DNA of 64,000 bases, taken from positions 3,179,779 to 3,243,778 of the forward strand of contig NW_006495906.1 of the NCBI RefSeq assembly GCF_000471905.2, read 5' to 3'. How positions within the stretch are numbered: the stretch's first letter is position 1; each line of letters begins with the position of its first letter. This document shows positions 22,731-35,215 of the stretch, piece by piece. The position numbers and the translations under genes are program-made. This DNA is from Amborella trichopoda. Lineage: Eukaryota > Streptophyta > Magnoliopsida > Amborellales > Amborellaceae. Under the pieces are notes generated by a model, which saw only the letters and a program-made list of their open reading frames with translations, made no database searches and was not told where the DNA came from.

Positions 22731-23755
22731 AGGCGTGTTTAAGGTCATGCCTTCGGGCCTTGTGCGAAACAGTTTAACGTCATGTGGCCGGGATGTGCAC
22801 TATGGTTTAACGTCATACAGTTTGGCCGTGGTGGTGATGAATAACAGTCTGTGAAGGCCATGGAGTGAGTGTGGTAGTGGTTTGACTCACTTGGGGAAAT
22901 GGCATTAGGCTACCTATGAAAGATGGATGATGTATGAAATATGAGTGGATGATGATGACCTAATAACTTACAATGAATATGGATGGCGGGTGGTTCGCCA
23001 TTTTGTGAGCACGGGTGAGACTCACTAGGGAATGATGTATGGTGATAAAGTGAATGGACTCACTGGAGAGGTAATGAAGGTGGCATACGCACACTAACAG
23101 GTAGGTTATGGAAGGAGTGCATGAAACTGCACGTAAAGGCATGTGCGGGTATGTGGGGGTAAGTTTATGATAATACCTCCGGGACCTATGCGAAGCAGTT
23201 TATCATAATGCAGCCAAGACTTGCACTATGGTTTAAGGTCATACAACAGGATTGTGGTTATGCAGTTTAAAGCCATACAACTAGAACCATACATTTTAAG
23301 GTCGTGCAACTAGACCTCCGCTACAATTTAAGGTCCTATAGTTCGGACCATGGTTGTTCAGTTTAGGGTCGTGCAGCACGGACCGAGGTTGAGCAGTTTA
23401 GGGTCATGCAGCTTAGATCGCTACTATAGTTTAAGGTCATTTAGTTTGAACAATGGTTATGTAGTTTAAAGTCATACAACTAGGATCGAGTAGTTTAAGG
23501 TCATATAGTTTGGACCATGGTTGTAAAGTTTAGGGCCGTGCAGCACTGACCGAGGCTGAGCAGTTTAGGGTCATGCAGCTCAAACCACCACTATAGTTTA
23601 AGGTCAAATAGTTTGGACCATGGTTATGCAGTTTAAAGTCATACAAGTAGAACCGAGCAGTTTAAGGTCATGTAATTAGACCTCCGTTTTAGTTTAAGGT
23701 CATATAGTTTGGACCTTGCGGTTTAAGATCATGCATCTAGACCATTGTGTGGGTC
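22730..23755. repeat. 35-bp tandem repeat, inverted relative to T3/T4 (T2 3' block)
   Basis: Units such as AGTTTAAGGTCATGCAACTAGACC and AGTTTGGACCATGGTTATGC recur throughout 23200-23745 and more loosely from 22740. They are the reverse complement of the 35-bp unit in T3 and T4. A 22850-23110 interval with TGACTCACT and TGGACTCACTGG words corresponds to the T3 100-bp and CCCCAGTGAGT repeats. Confidence 0.85.
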
Positions 23756-24169
23756 ACCAAGGAAATGGAGCTCCATAGGAAATAGGTCTGTGCACTGTAA
23801 TCTTACTCCTTGGGGATAAAATGGCTAAGACTATTCACAAACTGAGGGTGATGGTGACCTGAAGAAGGATGACCAACAGAAGTGGACTTCGCTAGGGTTT
23901 AAGGTGATAAGCATACTCTTTGAGGTGAAAGATGAGATCGGATTCCTCGGGATGAGATAGCTTAGTATGAAACAGACCTATTGGGAATTGAAATGGTAAG
24001 AATGAACCTAACTCCACTGGGGATAATGGGCTGTAGTATCGGTGTGCCTCCAACTAGGGGATGAGGGACAGCTCCTGACTCTGCTGGGGAGGTCACAGTT
24101 TTGGTGTTATAGCCAGAGTGCAAGTCCACTAGGGATAGTGGTAGGGCATACACAGCTTCAGCCTAGAGT

Positions 24170-24450
24170 CGTTAATAATGGGTTGTTTGTAATACAGTCG
24201 GCGCCAGGTGTAGTGATCATAGTTTCTTGCGATTGTCCAATCGGTGATGAGCTCTCAAAAACACAATCAGCACTGGGTGGTTAAAAATGCAGCTCGCACA
24301 AGCCATAACATTGTTTGAACACGCCCGGCGTTAAAGTGATTTGAAACTCTCTTGGCACTGGTCAACTGCCATTAGGTTTGTTTAAAACTCATCTGACGCT
24401 AGACAATCGGCACTAGGGTTGTTTGGAATTCACCTGGCACTAGGCATGGA
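24170..24450. repeat. CGGCGCTAGG-type motif cluster in the T2 3' block
   Basis: CAGTCGGCGCCAGG, CAATCAGCACTGGG, GCCCGGCGTTAAA, TTGGCACTGGT, CTGACGCTAGA, ATCGGCACTAGGG and CTGGCACTAGGC occur about every 35-45 bp. This place is occupied by the 26-bp repeat in T3 and T4. The preceding stretch 23755-24170 has the loose ACTGGGGATA motif (inverse of the T3 CCCCAGTGAGT spacer). Confidence 0.7.
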
Positions 24451-24540
24451 TCAATGAGAGTTACCTCGGGCCTCAAGTCAAAGCCCGACTCGGCTCATCG
24501 CCGCATGGCTTCCTTTGGACGCGACTAGAATTCCCAGTTT

Positions 24541-25390
24541 GTGAGGGGCATTCGAGGGCAATGTAGTCTATATAATGAGGTAGAATTTCATTTTCCGTCA
24601 TTTTTCACCAAGGGTAAAAAACTTAAGCAAACGTTTTCTTTAACGGTGAGGAGAGGGTGTTCAGTTGAAGTTTCAACGAGCAGTAAAAATTCAACAAAAT
24701 TTTTGCAAGGAAGGTTCTTTGGCAGACAGCAGGATTCCGACAGTTTGACAGGGAAGACCTTCAGCGAGCAGACTTTGCCAAGAATTCGGTGAAGTTGTAG
24801 AGAAAGCAGTTAGGAAAGGAGATCTCTCTGAGGATTTTTTTGGGAAACAAAAGAGGTTTCATCTGGGAAATGCAGCAGCGAACATTTCCGCATGTCTTGG
24901 GAGTTTTCTAGGAATTTTTAAGTGATTGTGAACATTTCTGCATGTCTTGGGTGTTTTCTTGGAGGTTGTGGTAACTTTCCAACACTGCTCGTGGTGTTGT
25001 AAAGGTTTTCGGGAACTGGGGTTGTCGCCACTTTTCGACATTATTAGTGGTGTTGCAGAGGTTTTCGAGAACTTAGAGGAAGTTTGCAGGAGTTTTGGTT
25101 GAGGCTCCAGTGACATCCTGACCAAAAACATAGGCATGAAAGTTTTTTCAGTGGGTTTCTGGCTGTATAGCAAAAGTTCCGGCAGGAGACGAACGGACAC
25201 AAGAGGTGGGTTGTACATCTGCAGGAGGTGAACCATCATGGGGAAGTGTAAGGTTGCAGAAGATGTGGTGATGGTTGGCCTTCGCTCGTGTGTTATGCTG
25301 TGCCGAAGGACGTGACGACAGTTGTCAGTCGGTGTAACTGAGTTCGAGGTGTCATGACTAGGATTTGTGGCACGTGTGAAAGATTCCCTC
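24541..25390 (+). promoter_or_regulatory. T2 antisense promoter and leader
   Basis: GTCTATATAATGAGG (24567-24580) is a TATA-like word on the plus strand, opposite to T2's direction and upstream of the antisense ORF. It is followed by a leader with AACTTAAGCAAACG and GTAGAGAAAGCAGTTAGGAAAGG (up to 24820) that resembles the T4 leader (48580-48760, minus). A repeated phrase, GAACATTTC(C/T)GCATGTCTTGG, occurs at 24882 and 24929, and a GTTTTCGGGAACT/GTTTTCGAGAACT pair at 25005 and 25065. Promoter function is inferred. Confidence 0.55.
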
Positions 25391-25650
25391 ACAACCGGCG
25401 CTAGCCTTTGAAAAGCTCATTCCACACTGGGGTGTTGGCAATCTCAACGGCGCTGAGTGCTGAAAGACTCAACTGACACTAGTTGTTGGCACTCAACCGG
25501 CACTAGGAATTGAGAAGCTCAACCAACGCTGAGTGTTTTGACTGACTCACCTGGCGCAAATCGTTGACATGCAACCGGCACAGGGCATTGACAAGCTCAA
25601 CCGACGCTGAGTATTTGAGAGACTCAACCGGCGCTGCTCCAGTGCCTTCG
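25390..25650. repeat. Second CCGGCGCT motif cluster in T2
   Basis: ACCGGCGCTAGCC, ACGGCGCTGAG, ACTGACACTAGT, ACCGGCACTAGG, ACCAACGCTGAG, CTGGCGCAAAT, ACCGGCACAGGG, ACCGACGCTGAG and ACCGGCGCTGC occur about every 25-40 bp with CTCAACTGAC/GCTCAACC connecting words, between leader and antisense ORF. Confidence 0.8.
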
Positions 25651-25779
25651 CAACTTTTTGGGAGTGAACCACTAAGTCCCTTCATAAGGGCTGGTTCTTT
25701 CTACCAAATCCCTGATGTGAAGAGGCTTCTAAGGGTAGGAGAAATCGGTGCCTGTGATTTTACAGGCAAGATTTAATCA

Positions 25780-27190
25780 AGAAGTGAACCCATTTGACCG
25801 ACCCAACCAGTGTGCGAACCAGAGTGGCCCCTTAGTGTCACTTTCATTATTGACCTTGTATGTTTCGAAGTATGGGAGGGTAATGATGACAACGTCAGTA
25901 CTGAAGAAGGGATAGAACTTCTTCACTGTATGCATCGAAACATAGCATCCGGGGAGAACTTGCCCACCTTTGGGAAGCGAATGGTCTACGCAAAGGGATT
26001 ACTAAGGTCGTAAACGAAAGGCCTATGAATTCAGGGGGAGCACCAATACCTGAAGAGATATACTTCCTGGACTGCCAAGGTATTAACGTCGTACAGAAGC
26101 ACTCTTGAACGTGCTTCACTATTACTAGTGGTTTAGTGTTCGGGTAGCTACTACGACCATTGCTCCAATATGATAAAGGTATTACTGGAGATGTGGAGCC
26201 ATGTAAGTAATACTTGGCTTCTTGGTCATGGAAAAGTGGGAATCTCTTTACTAGATCTTCACTTTATTGCAGATCTCCCAATGATTGGGGGCTATGTATG
26301 GCGAGTTCATGCCCTTGAACTCAGTCATCTTTGGTGGTCCTAATTTGGGGGGTGAAGAGCTGCCTGCCAATCTTCAAAAGATCTTTGATGCCTACCAGCC
26401 GATTATCGGTCGATCTAGAAATGGCAGAGTCACCTTTACGAATGGGTGAGTTTCTTTTGTGGGGATTATCCTGAGGGCGGTTAAGGTACTCCGAAGGGGA
26501 AAGAGAAGGCAGTTTCGAAGGAGACGTCTCCCATATATCAACTTGAGGCCGGTGATGACCGTGTCTTCTTGGCCTCCTACCTGGCCTTATTCTTGTGCAA
26601 ATTCGTGCTCCCTAGCTGGGGGGACGACATTCGTTTGGGGGCGCTGTATGTGGCATGCGACATGGCCAGAGGGTGTGAGAATGCCCTTGCTCAGCCAGTC
26701 CTGTGCAATATATATCATGGCTTGGGGGCCATCTCCCATTGAAAGACCTACAAGGGCAAAGAGAGAGGGAATGACATCGTAGGAGGAGAAGCTTTTCTCG
26801 AAGATTTTAAAACTCCATTCCCTGTCCATTACGGGTACAGGTGGCTAAGCGCTAATTTCCCTGTTACCTATGTCAAGAAACAGTGCTCACGAAATTAGTT
26901 GTGGCCCTTCTTGATGAGGATAGCGAACCAGAGGGCCATCTTTCATACCCCTTTCCGGTCGAGAGCTTCACCAATCGTGCTTTTATTGATGAGTTGGGGA
27001 AGGAACTGGATGGTGCCCCAACAATGATTAAGGAAGTCATATTCACGCTAAGCATCAGAGGGGGAGTCTTACCTTATCAGACTCCACACAGTGGCCGACT
27101 AGAGGAGTATTTCCCCCACTGCTTCGCCTGTCAGCACGATCTTGATCAAGGCTACCCATTCTCAGTGTTTTTCGAAAAGCACTAGAGTAA
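25780..27190 (+). pseudogene. T2 antisense ORF, plant mobile domain (PMD) part
   Basis: The plus strand at about 26545-27170 encodes the hallmarks of the plant mobile domain (PF10536, also called aminotransferase-like plant mobile domain). These are VFLASYLALFLCKFVLP, then ALYVACDMARGCENALAQPV and CNIYHGLGAIS, then FPVHYGYRWL, and later SGRLEEYFPHCFACQHDLDQ. PMDs are known from Ty3/gypsy elements and Mutator-like transposons, and from the host genes MAIN and MAIL1, which act in silencing and gene expression; the function inside retroelements is not known. It lies antisense to T2, after gag-protease and before the 3' LTR, where extra ORFs of Tat elements are known to occur. The N-terminal stretch 25780-26500 is not recognised. 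It is broken like the rest of T2. Confidence 0.72.
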
Positions 27191-29360
27191 GGTGAATAAG
27201 GGGAAGGCAAAAGACTTTGGAACTTTCTGAGAGTGCTGATTGCAAGAGCATATACTGACTGCTTGGTCTATGTGTCTTGAGATGATGGAGACCAGCAAAT
27301 ATGTGCTACCTCATTTCGGTAGGAGAGTTCGAACGACCAAGGCATATGTGAATTGGTAGAGAATCACTAATAAGGTAAATAGGATAAAGATCACCCTTGG
27401 AAAGGGGTGAATGGTAATTGGCGTCAGGACACCCAGCAAAGGATGCCGACACATGCTCCTGCTCCTGGCGCGGTATTTGTCATGGATTATCCCTCCAACT
27501 GCGGTCCTTAGGGCTTCCAAGCGAGATAGTTGCTAATGAGGCCTCGCCAGAATTTCTTGCAATGAAGACGAGGACTAGAAGTGTCTTTGATAATCTTAGC
27601 TCGATCTTTGAATGGGATGACGGGCAACAAGTCCCTGGTTATGAGAAGCGTCCCCCACAAGACTTGAATGCCGTAATTGGGAGTGGTCCCCACAATAAAT
27701 TGACTGGAGGACCTTCTCATGGAGAAGCGGTAGCTCCTACTCCAGTAGGGATAAAGAAATGAAAGCGTTCAACTACTGTCGACACTCGTGCACCATCTTC
27801 GGTCAGTGGGCATACTCGAAGTTGCAAGAGCAACAAGTTTCCAATGATGTCAGAACCAGAAGGTAGCCCTTCCTCTTCTACTCTTCTAAGAACTCCCCGA
27901 GTATCACCTTGTATGGTCTCTGGACCACCATTTGCTTCTACTGAATTATTTTCTTTTTCTTCAAAAATTGAGACAAACGACTCTGATAGCTCTGAGCCTA
28001 CTGACATTACTTCTAATTGGGAGGTGACTCCGGATCTTAGGGAGGCACCCTTGAGTCCAGGGGTAGTTCCTGAGTCATAGTTGGCTCGAATGGAGATTGG
28101 AGAGGATGAAGGTCCTGAGGAAACTGCTCCAGATAGGAGCTCTGATGTTAATGTGGCCTCCATACATGAGGAGTTTAGTGCCCCAACAGAGGCAGGGACA
28201 ATCACTCAAGAAGAAGATCCTGAAGTTGATGATGCGCCTAAGCACCAAGAAGTCACTGTCCCCATGGTCCCAAGTCATGAGGATGAGGGGACTGAGCTCT
28301 TTGTAGCTGAGGTTCTGACTATTGAAGGTGAAGGCCAAATGGAGAAAGTCATTGCTTGGGATGAACTCGCTGGGGAAGGCCAAAGAGAAGAGGCAGTTCT
28401 TGAACTTTATGATGCTAAAATGATAGTTCAAGAGAATGAAGAGCAAGGGGAATAGGTTTCTCTACAGCCTATTGGGACAGAAGTCGAGGTCCTCCTAAGA
28501 GAGGGTCGCGACAGCGAGGCTGACATTGAAGAGCCTGGGGAAGTTGAGGCTAGGGCTCCCTATGAGCCAAAAGGGCAAAAAGCTCTAGGCTTTGCCCTTG
28601 TTTCAAAGGTGCCAGTGGCTCAGATGGCTATCACTTCAACAAGCTCAGTCCTTGAGGTCCAGGTGTCTTCAACAGTGGTGTCTTCAACAGTGGTGGCCTC
28701 AGCAGCACCATCCAGGCTTATTTTTTGTGGTTATTCTAGCATGATTGTAGGCATGCTTAGAGCAAGTCTTCAGGGCTTGAGGGAGCTGCCATTCAAAGAG
28801 CTGAGAGAAGGTTTGGCCAGGCCAAGGGAGTTCGCTGCAACTACTGCGGTCGGGATAGCGCCAGAGGTGCTTCTCATTTTGATGTAACTCTAAATGAGTT
28901 GGAGAGCTTACGGTTGGGAGTACTACATCATGAGGGAGAAATTAGCAGGCTGGCCTCCTTGGAGGAGTTGATATTGCACAATCGTGAGAAGATAGATGTT
29001 TGCATTGAGAAGAAGTCAGCAGGATATCAAGAAGGTGGCACAAGGGAGCTTCAATAGAATGGTCAAAACCAGAGAAGAGATCTAATACTGAAACAGGAAT
29101 TCCCAAGCCTTGAAATGGAGATGGCTCAGAGGAAGGCCATGGAGGTCTCTTTAGTTGCAAATTTGTCCGAACTCGATGGCACAATTGAATCAGAAACTGT
29201 GGTGATGACAGACGCGACTCAAACAATAGCGGAGCTAACGGCCCGGGCTCAAGGCACCGAGACTTCTCCTGAAGCACATAGTGCAGAGATCAACAAGATG
29301 ATTGATGGTTATGAAACAAGTTATCTCCTCTCGCTAGTACTCTGTAAACTTTTTAACTGA
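27190..29360 (+). pseudogene. T2 antisense ORF, acidic linker and coiled-coil C-terminal part
   Basis: Downstream of the PMD the plus strand stays protein-like. About 27840-28455 is serine- and glutamate-rich and strongly acidic (for example EETAPDRSS, EEDPEVDDAPKHQEV). About 28470-28885 is mixed with a VSSTVVSSTVV repeat. About 28890-29340 has heptad-like hydrophobic spacing with E/K/Q residues (LNELESLRLG, EMEMAQRKAMEVSL, SAEINKMIDG), suggesting a coiled coil. TGATGAATAAAACG and an A/T-rich end follow at 29359-29400, suitable for a 3' end. PMD proteins of retroelements commonly carry a long charged tail of this kind. It is broken; no function is claimed. Confidence 0.6.
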
Positions 29361-29497
29361 TGAATAAAACGCTTCTCCCTTTTGATTAACTCTGCTGCAT
29401 GATTTCATCCTCTTCTTAATTTTGTTGCACCTCATGTGATTTCTTTTTTAATACCTCTCGACAATTTTATTGCCTTACGAGACTAATATCCTAGGCC

Positions 29498-30300
29498 TTA
29501 TTTAGTCCCATAGTGAGTTGTCGAGGCTTGGATATCTTCAAAATGGGGAGTGGTTGCTTTTTCTCCTCTTAATGTCTGATTGGCCAAGGGCTCATAGTTC
29601 ATTTTCCTCATGATTTGGTGAGCCTCGTTGCTATAGATAGTCCAGTCAGAAAGGGCTTCGACCTCTGTTAGTGGCGCATTTACCTCAAGCTCATCATAGA
29701 TTTTAGTCTCTGGCACGAACTCCTTGAGATGTTTTGAAGCGATACGCATGACCTCTAGCTGACTCTGGAGACTGCGAACTTCTGTTCTAAAGTTTGCTAA
29801 ATCATGCCCTTAAGGGGAAGAATGTTGCTCTTATCGAACTGCTCGCTTCCTGAGAGTCGGGGAAAAGTAAAAATTTCAGCTGATCGTCGGTCTTTGGAGC
29901 ATCCTTTATACTTATAACAATCGAATTTTGAAAAACCTTTTGTGGCAGTTGTCGCGTTGCTTCGGCTTTTAAGAGAACAATGGGGATATGTTGGACTTTC
30001 TGATGGTCCGGCGTATAGATGATCCTTGGAGCCAGAAATTCTATCCTCATGGTTTGCTCAATCTCAAGAATGACTTCTGGATCATCTTCTGGCCAAGGTG
30101 GCTCAGAACTGGGGTCAGAGGGCGAAGACTCCTTTTCAAGGGAAGAAAGATTTTCTTGAGGGATGATGGTTGGGATGTTAGAATGAAGGGTGGTTAAAGG
30201 TAAAGTTCTGCCCAGCCTTCCTTCCTCTTTGAACATGTCCATCAGTGTTCTCCTAACATCCTCAGCATCTTCATGAGAAGAAGACACTGTCTTGATTGTA
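29498..30300 (-). pseudogene. T2 post-protease linker region
   Basis: The minus strand encodes the segment that in Tat elements lies between protease and reverse transcriptase. It contains SHEDAEDVRRTLMDMFKEEG and EPPWPEDDPEVILEIEQTM, and ends with EAHQIMRKMNYEPLANQTL near 29590. T6 carries diverged versions of the same words (57122-57450 and 56380-56430). No RT wording follows before the antisense ORF begins. It is broken. Confidence 0.65.
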
Positions 30301-30439
30301 AACTTGTGACCTCCATTGTTTGCTTCTGGGGCAAGGCCAAATCTGTGAAGTAATATTTTGCATCTGCATACTGAGTTTCATCACAGGGAACGGTCTTTTG
30401 TCAACATAAACCGTATGATGTCTCCCATCTCAGCTATAC

Positions 30440-31010
30440 TTGAAAAATTAGTGTAATGTTGATGGAACCACCCCCTGATCATGGAGACATGACCGATCGA
30501 GGAGAATATTATAGGAAGTGTTGGTGTTGATTACATGAAACTTGGCATAATCGTTCAGCCCACCGATCTTAAAATGAAGGCGTATCATGACATGGGTCGA
30601 GGTAAGATCTATACACCCCAACCCTAATCGAGTAAGGATCCTGCTTAGAATGAGGTTGACTGTCGAGCCTCCATCTAACATGATTCGGATGATGGGGCAC
30701 ACTTGTAATTCGCCAGCAACAAAGAGAGGGCGATTATGAAACTTTTCCCCTAGCTGCAGATCGTCTTCTAAAAAGGTGATTAGCATACATCCTAGTAGAA
30801 TTGTCGGGTCTACCTCAATAGGTTCTACTTCGATCTCGTACACTTCTAGGTTAGAGGGAGCTTGAACGAAAGCCATCCGGTAATCCGTCAAGAGCATGAG
30901 GGCGTCGTAGACAATGAGAAGGGCAGGAAGCTTTCGTAGATGCCCTATCACATCATATTTCACCTTTTCTTGATCAAGGCCTTGTGCTCTTGGTTCTGCC
31001 ACGAATTTGG
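30440..31010 (-). pseudogene. T2 aspartic protease region
   Basis: The retroviral-type aspartic protease would cut the polyprotein. The minus strand encodes IIRIMLDGGSTVNLILSRIL at about 30640-30700, in which the catalytic site takes the plant Tat form DGGSxVN, and TSYNILLDRSCLHDQGVVPS near 30460-30510, the matching C-terminal motif (YNILLGRxWLH...GxVPSTLHQ). The preceding words MAFVQAPSNLEVYEIEVEPI are also typical. A diverged copy is in T6 at 57640-58180. The region is a fossil, although it is one of the better kept stretches of T2. Confidence 0.85.
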
Positions 31011-34000
31011 TGGGTATATTGGGTTGAGGAGCAGGTTTGGGTAAAGAGGGTTTATTTTAGCCGACTGGCTGACTTGATTGCACAACAGGCTTGGTTTGAG
31101 TGATGAAGGTTTGAGATTTTGAAAGAGACTGAGTGCATGGCCATAAAGGGGCCCAAGGAATTGGAGAATAGGTGTATTGTTTGGAGTATTGGGATTAAGA
31201 AGGAGCCTAGGGAGCAGTAGGATAGGCATACTAGTCTTTGGATTAGGGAGAAATGGTGGACTAGTGAACTTCAAGGTGTCCGACTTCTGCGGTGGAGGCT
31301 GCAGTGTTTTCCCTGATCTGAGATTTATCTGCCCTGTGGTGAGCATTGCTGCTGAAATTTGCACCATGTAGCAAGCTTCATGATAATAGAATCTTTTCCC
31401 CCTCGACTCGCTCATTCTCTGCTCAAAGTCAGGCTTAGGTGGCCACTGGGGTTTCTTTGGCTTTGACTTCTTACACTTCTTTGAAGAAGGTGGCTCTGTT
31501 TTGGCTTTAGCCTCTAGGGCATTAGAACCTGTTAAGAATCTTGCTGCCTGCGCCAGGGTCTTTCTCAATCGTTTTTGTTGTGTCTTAGTTATGTTCGGTC
31601 CCACAAGTTCTCTATCAAGAGCCTCGAAGTCCGGACATATCAAGCTTGTACCTACAAGAGACATAGACGAGGAAGAATGAGAAGCAGTAGAAGGAGGAGT
31701 AGGGTTAGAAGGTGAGGGACTTTTAAGGTCATTCCCTCATCAGACTGCTCTGGGCAGCTTTTTACGTCATCACCAGAGTTGGAATGGTGTAGGGGATCTT
31801 TTAGGTCTTTCCCTTGCTTAGACCGTTGGGGAGTGCTTTTAAAATCGTCACCCTCATCGAACGTTTGCTGAGTGGGAGATGGCACGGGAACGTCTTCTTG
31901 ACAGGACGAAGAAGGAAGGAGGATCGTGCCAGGGATGAAGTTCGACTGTGGGTCGAGCAGTCTTGATTCTCTGACGAGTAGCCCTTAGTGCCCATCTCTT
32001 TCGGGTTTTGTCAGGTGATGTTTGATTCGTCTCACTAGGGTGGCCAATAGCTCTAGCTTGGCGAACCGCTTCTCACCATAGGGACTTGAGTCTGCTTCGG
32101 CCATGGTAGATTATCCATGGCTGGGAAGTCGAGGGTTCCGCAGAGTTCTAGTCATTGAAAGGAAGGTCCTACTTTATGAGATCCTCTTGCCTCGATGTAG
32201 AAGTGATTTGGGGATCACTTGCGGGGAGGTTGTAAAATTCTCGAGACTCCTGCATCTTCTTTGCGAATATATCAAGGAAAGTTGTGCATTCTGACAAGTA
32301 ATGACCTCTTATCTAGTGGTACGAGCACCAACGATCTTCAATCCCCTTCGCAAGGCAATGGGGTTTCCTTGCCTACTTCAGTGTGATTATGCCTTCTTGA
32401 AGCATTATAATGAAGAAGGCATAGAGGATACCAGGCATTTCGTCCTCCTCTTGAAAGGTTACGGCATGGGCGACCTCAGTTGCTCCGAAGGAATTCTTTA
32501 AGTCTTCAAGCTTTATCAGACACTTCTGAATTAGGGCCTCAATAATATCCTTCAGCGTGTAGCAGTCATCTGTGGGATGATTGATCCTCCAATGGTCAGC
32601 ATAATAATTTGCCTGAGTATCAAGGCCAGATTGCTCAAGGAACTTGGTTTCTAGAAGTTGAATCATATTCTGTTCCAATAGTAACCGAAACAGTGCAGGG
32701 ACCCATTCCTTCTCGAAGGGATAGACCTTGTTTCTATGTCTGGCGAAATAATCACCCCGATCAAGGTTGGTTGGTGGAGGTACCCGATTGTACGACTGTT
32801 GTTGCTTACCAGCCTGGGATGTTACTTTTGTCGTACTTACACCTTTAGAGAGGTCCAAAGTTTGGGAGGGAGCCATCTTTGAATCAGTGACCATGATGGC
32901 TGCACTGATTACCCCTTTCTGTTGGTTGCTCCATGTGTTATTCCGAGAGCTACCATTGCCCAGGTTGTTTGTTAAACTTGTAGATGGTTATCGTGTCCCA
33001 CTATGGTGATGTGATAAACTTTCTATGCGAACTGAGTTAGAGATCAACTCTGACATGGAGATCGGATTGGAGGCCTCGACATGTAGAGAGATTTCAGGTC
33101 GCATGTTCCCACGCAAGTTTGGACTGCTTCCTTCTCAGGCAGAGGATTAGGATGGTGGGAAGCCAAGTTTCTCCATCTCGATATGAACTGATCCACGGGC
33201 TCATCAAGCTCTTGAGTCAGGGTGAGAAGTTCGATTGTTTGAACCTCTCTCTCAACCTCATAGAAGCGCTGATAGAACAGTTTCTTCATCTCCTCTCATG
33301 TATGCACCGAGTTTGGAGGAAGTCGGGCATACCATTGGAATGCTGGGCCATCGAGGGTCTCAACGAACTGGCGGAGAAGAAGTTTACCGTCAGCTGCTAT
33401 TTCCCGACATACTGTCTGAAAGTGGGAAATATGCTGGTTCGGGGAGGTCGTTCCACTGAATAGAGGAAACTTCCCTTTATTATTGTCTGAGGGGAACGGG
33501 ACCTGATCAATATAGGAGGGGTATGGTCTTTGATAAGGTGTCGTACCCTGTATCCTCAGAATTTGTCTGTTTTTTAGGCTATGGGTGACCATAGCGTCAC
33601 CATAAAGTCAATATCCAACTGAGAGACTAGATGAGGGACAGAATTGTCTTGTGAGGTAGAAAGAGGAGGTTGTCATGGAGGTACACCATCAGAGTGATGG
33701 GAATTGACCTCATGGTTAGCCGACTGGTGAGTAGCGTCAATAAGATCGCTCTTTTGCATCATCGCATGCACCATATCCTCAGATTTGTTCATGCGCTCTT
33801 CTTGCATATCATTGGGCTCACTTACGACCATTATGCTGACTATTTCTCTAGGGAGGTCGACATTAGTGATAACTGAGGGTTTGCGAGCTTGAGGGGTCGT
33901 ACATGGTAGGTCGATCAATAGAGGGCCAACATGCCCTGACTTAACTCAACTCCTGTATGCAGATCGCATTTGGACCGATTCTCAACGGTCTTGGGACTGT

Positions 34001-34940
34001 GGCTGCTGAGCCAGTTCACGACGATCTTGGGAAAGAGGCTGGTGAGTGGCTGGGTCTTTTTCTGCGACAGTAACCATGGCACAGGGCTCATAGGGATCTT
34101 CTTCAGGCTTCATCGTCTGAAGGGGGTAGAAGGGATTCAGGTAAAGAGGGTTGCCAGAATTGGTTGTTTTGACTACCTTGGTCACCTCCCTAGTCAAACT
34201 TCACAGACGTCTGTCACGTTTAGTCTTGAGGTTTTGATGGACCTCACGTAAAAACTGTGATCTAGGCTGCGGCTGGTCAGCTCTTCTTGCACAGGAGAGA
34301 GCTTTCTCCATCAAGTGCAGCAATGGATGAGGGTCAGGAACTGGAGTCATCTTGGGCCAGGGAGGATGCAGGACCCGATCATCTATCATGTCCATGCCCT
34401 GAGCTCTCTTATGAGCTCCAGAGACATGACCTAAGTGACAGGGCTGGTTTAAGATGGTACTCTTGAGGAAAAGGAGCAGGCAGGAGCAGGGTTGACTCAT
34501 GAGGAGGCATGAGTTGAGGGCGAGAGGACGCTTGATATGGCGGCACGTGTGCACCCCTTGTGGTAGGATAAAGGGGGGACCTAGGGGTACACTCAGGCTC
34601 GTGCAGGTGATCTGACCTTAGGACGTCGAGAACCACGAGCAGGTGTCTGTAAGAGAACAGGTGTAGGCCTGACCCTTAAAGGGTGCGCTTGTGTGTGCAT
34701 AGTAGGAGGACGAGGAGGTCGCCTCTTGTGTACTCGGGTTGGCTCCATAATGGAATTTCCCTGAGAAGTGAGATGCATACGCATAGCGTGCGTAAGACCT
34801 GGCCTTAGATGGTTCGATCTTGGACACAGACTCAAGGTAACATAAGGGTTGCCCCGCGGTGTGGCTCGAGTGGGTGACCCATGACCTTTGTGGTGTGTGT
34901 GAGGGGTGGAGACCATAGGGTTCCTCCTCAAAGTGTTGAG
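31010..34940 (-). pseudogene. T2 gag and gag-protease linker
   Basis: From right to left: a basic, proline-rich N-terminus (34560-34931); SCARRADQPQPRSQFLREVH (34200-34400); VVSEPNDMQEERMNKSEDMV (33673-33918); the gag core with PFPSDNNKGKFPLFSGTTSP and ETLDGPAFQWYARLPPNSVH (33296-33592), continuing to FYEVEREVQTIELLTLTQE (about 33230); a C-terminal part with YYADHWRINHPTDDCYTLKD (32500-32600), a Cys/His arrangement resembling the degenerate zinc knuckle of Tat gags; and a low-complexity linker with DFEALDRELVG and KTLAQAARFLTG (31010-32000). T1 and T3 carry the same blocks. Several breaks are present and the gag is not functional. Confidence 0.85.
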
Positions 34941-35213
34941 CCTCTAGTGATAGAGACCAATGGTGCAGAAATGTGGGGGGCTAAACAAGGGGTCTTTGCT
35001 CCAGAGGATGATCGGGAACAAAGTCGACGAAACTTGTTCCCTAGGGACACTCTAGAATAGGAGGATAAGAAAATCCCCGATCCGAATAAATGGGTTACAG
35101 AACCTAGCAGCCATAAGTGAAATGTGAAAAGATAATGAAAGTAGTAAAAGAAGAAACTAGCCAAACAAGAATGATTCGACTAAGGGGTAATAAGTCCCCA
35201 ATGGAGTCGCCAA
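34941..35213 (-). other. T2 leader and primer-binding site
   Basis: On the minus strand TTGGCGACTCCATTGGGGA (35195-35213) begins two bases inside the 5' LTR and is the best preserved primer site in the window. The TGGCGACTCC type is reported for Tat/Ogre elements with tRNA-Arg. The leader that follows, 34941-35194, matches the T1 leader at 40740-40930 and the T4 leader at 47148-47290, for example in GATCGGGGATTTTCTTATCC. Confidence 0.85.
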
Positions 35214-35215
35214 GC

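Noticed and set aside
24859-25392. 177-residue minus-strand open frame in the T2 leader
   Set aside because: It is opposite the antisense leader, has no recognisable domain and no counterpart in T3 or T4.
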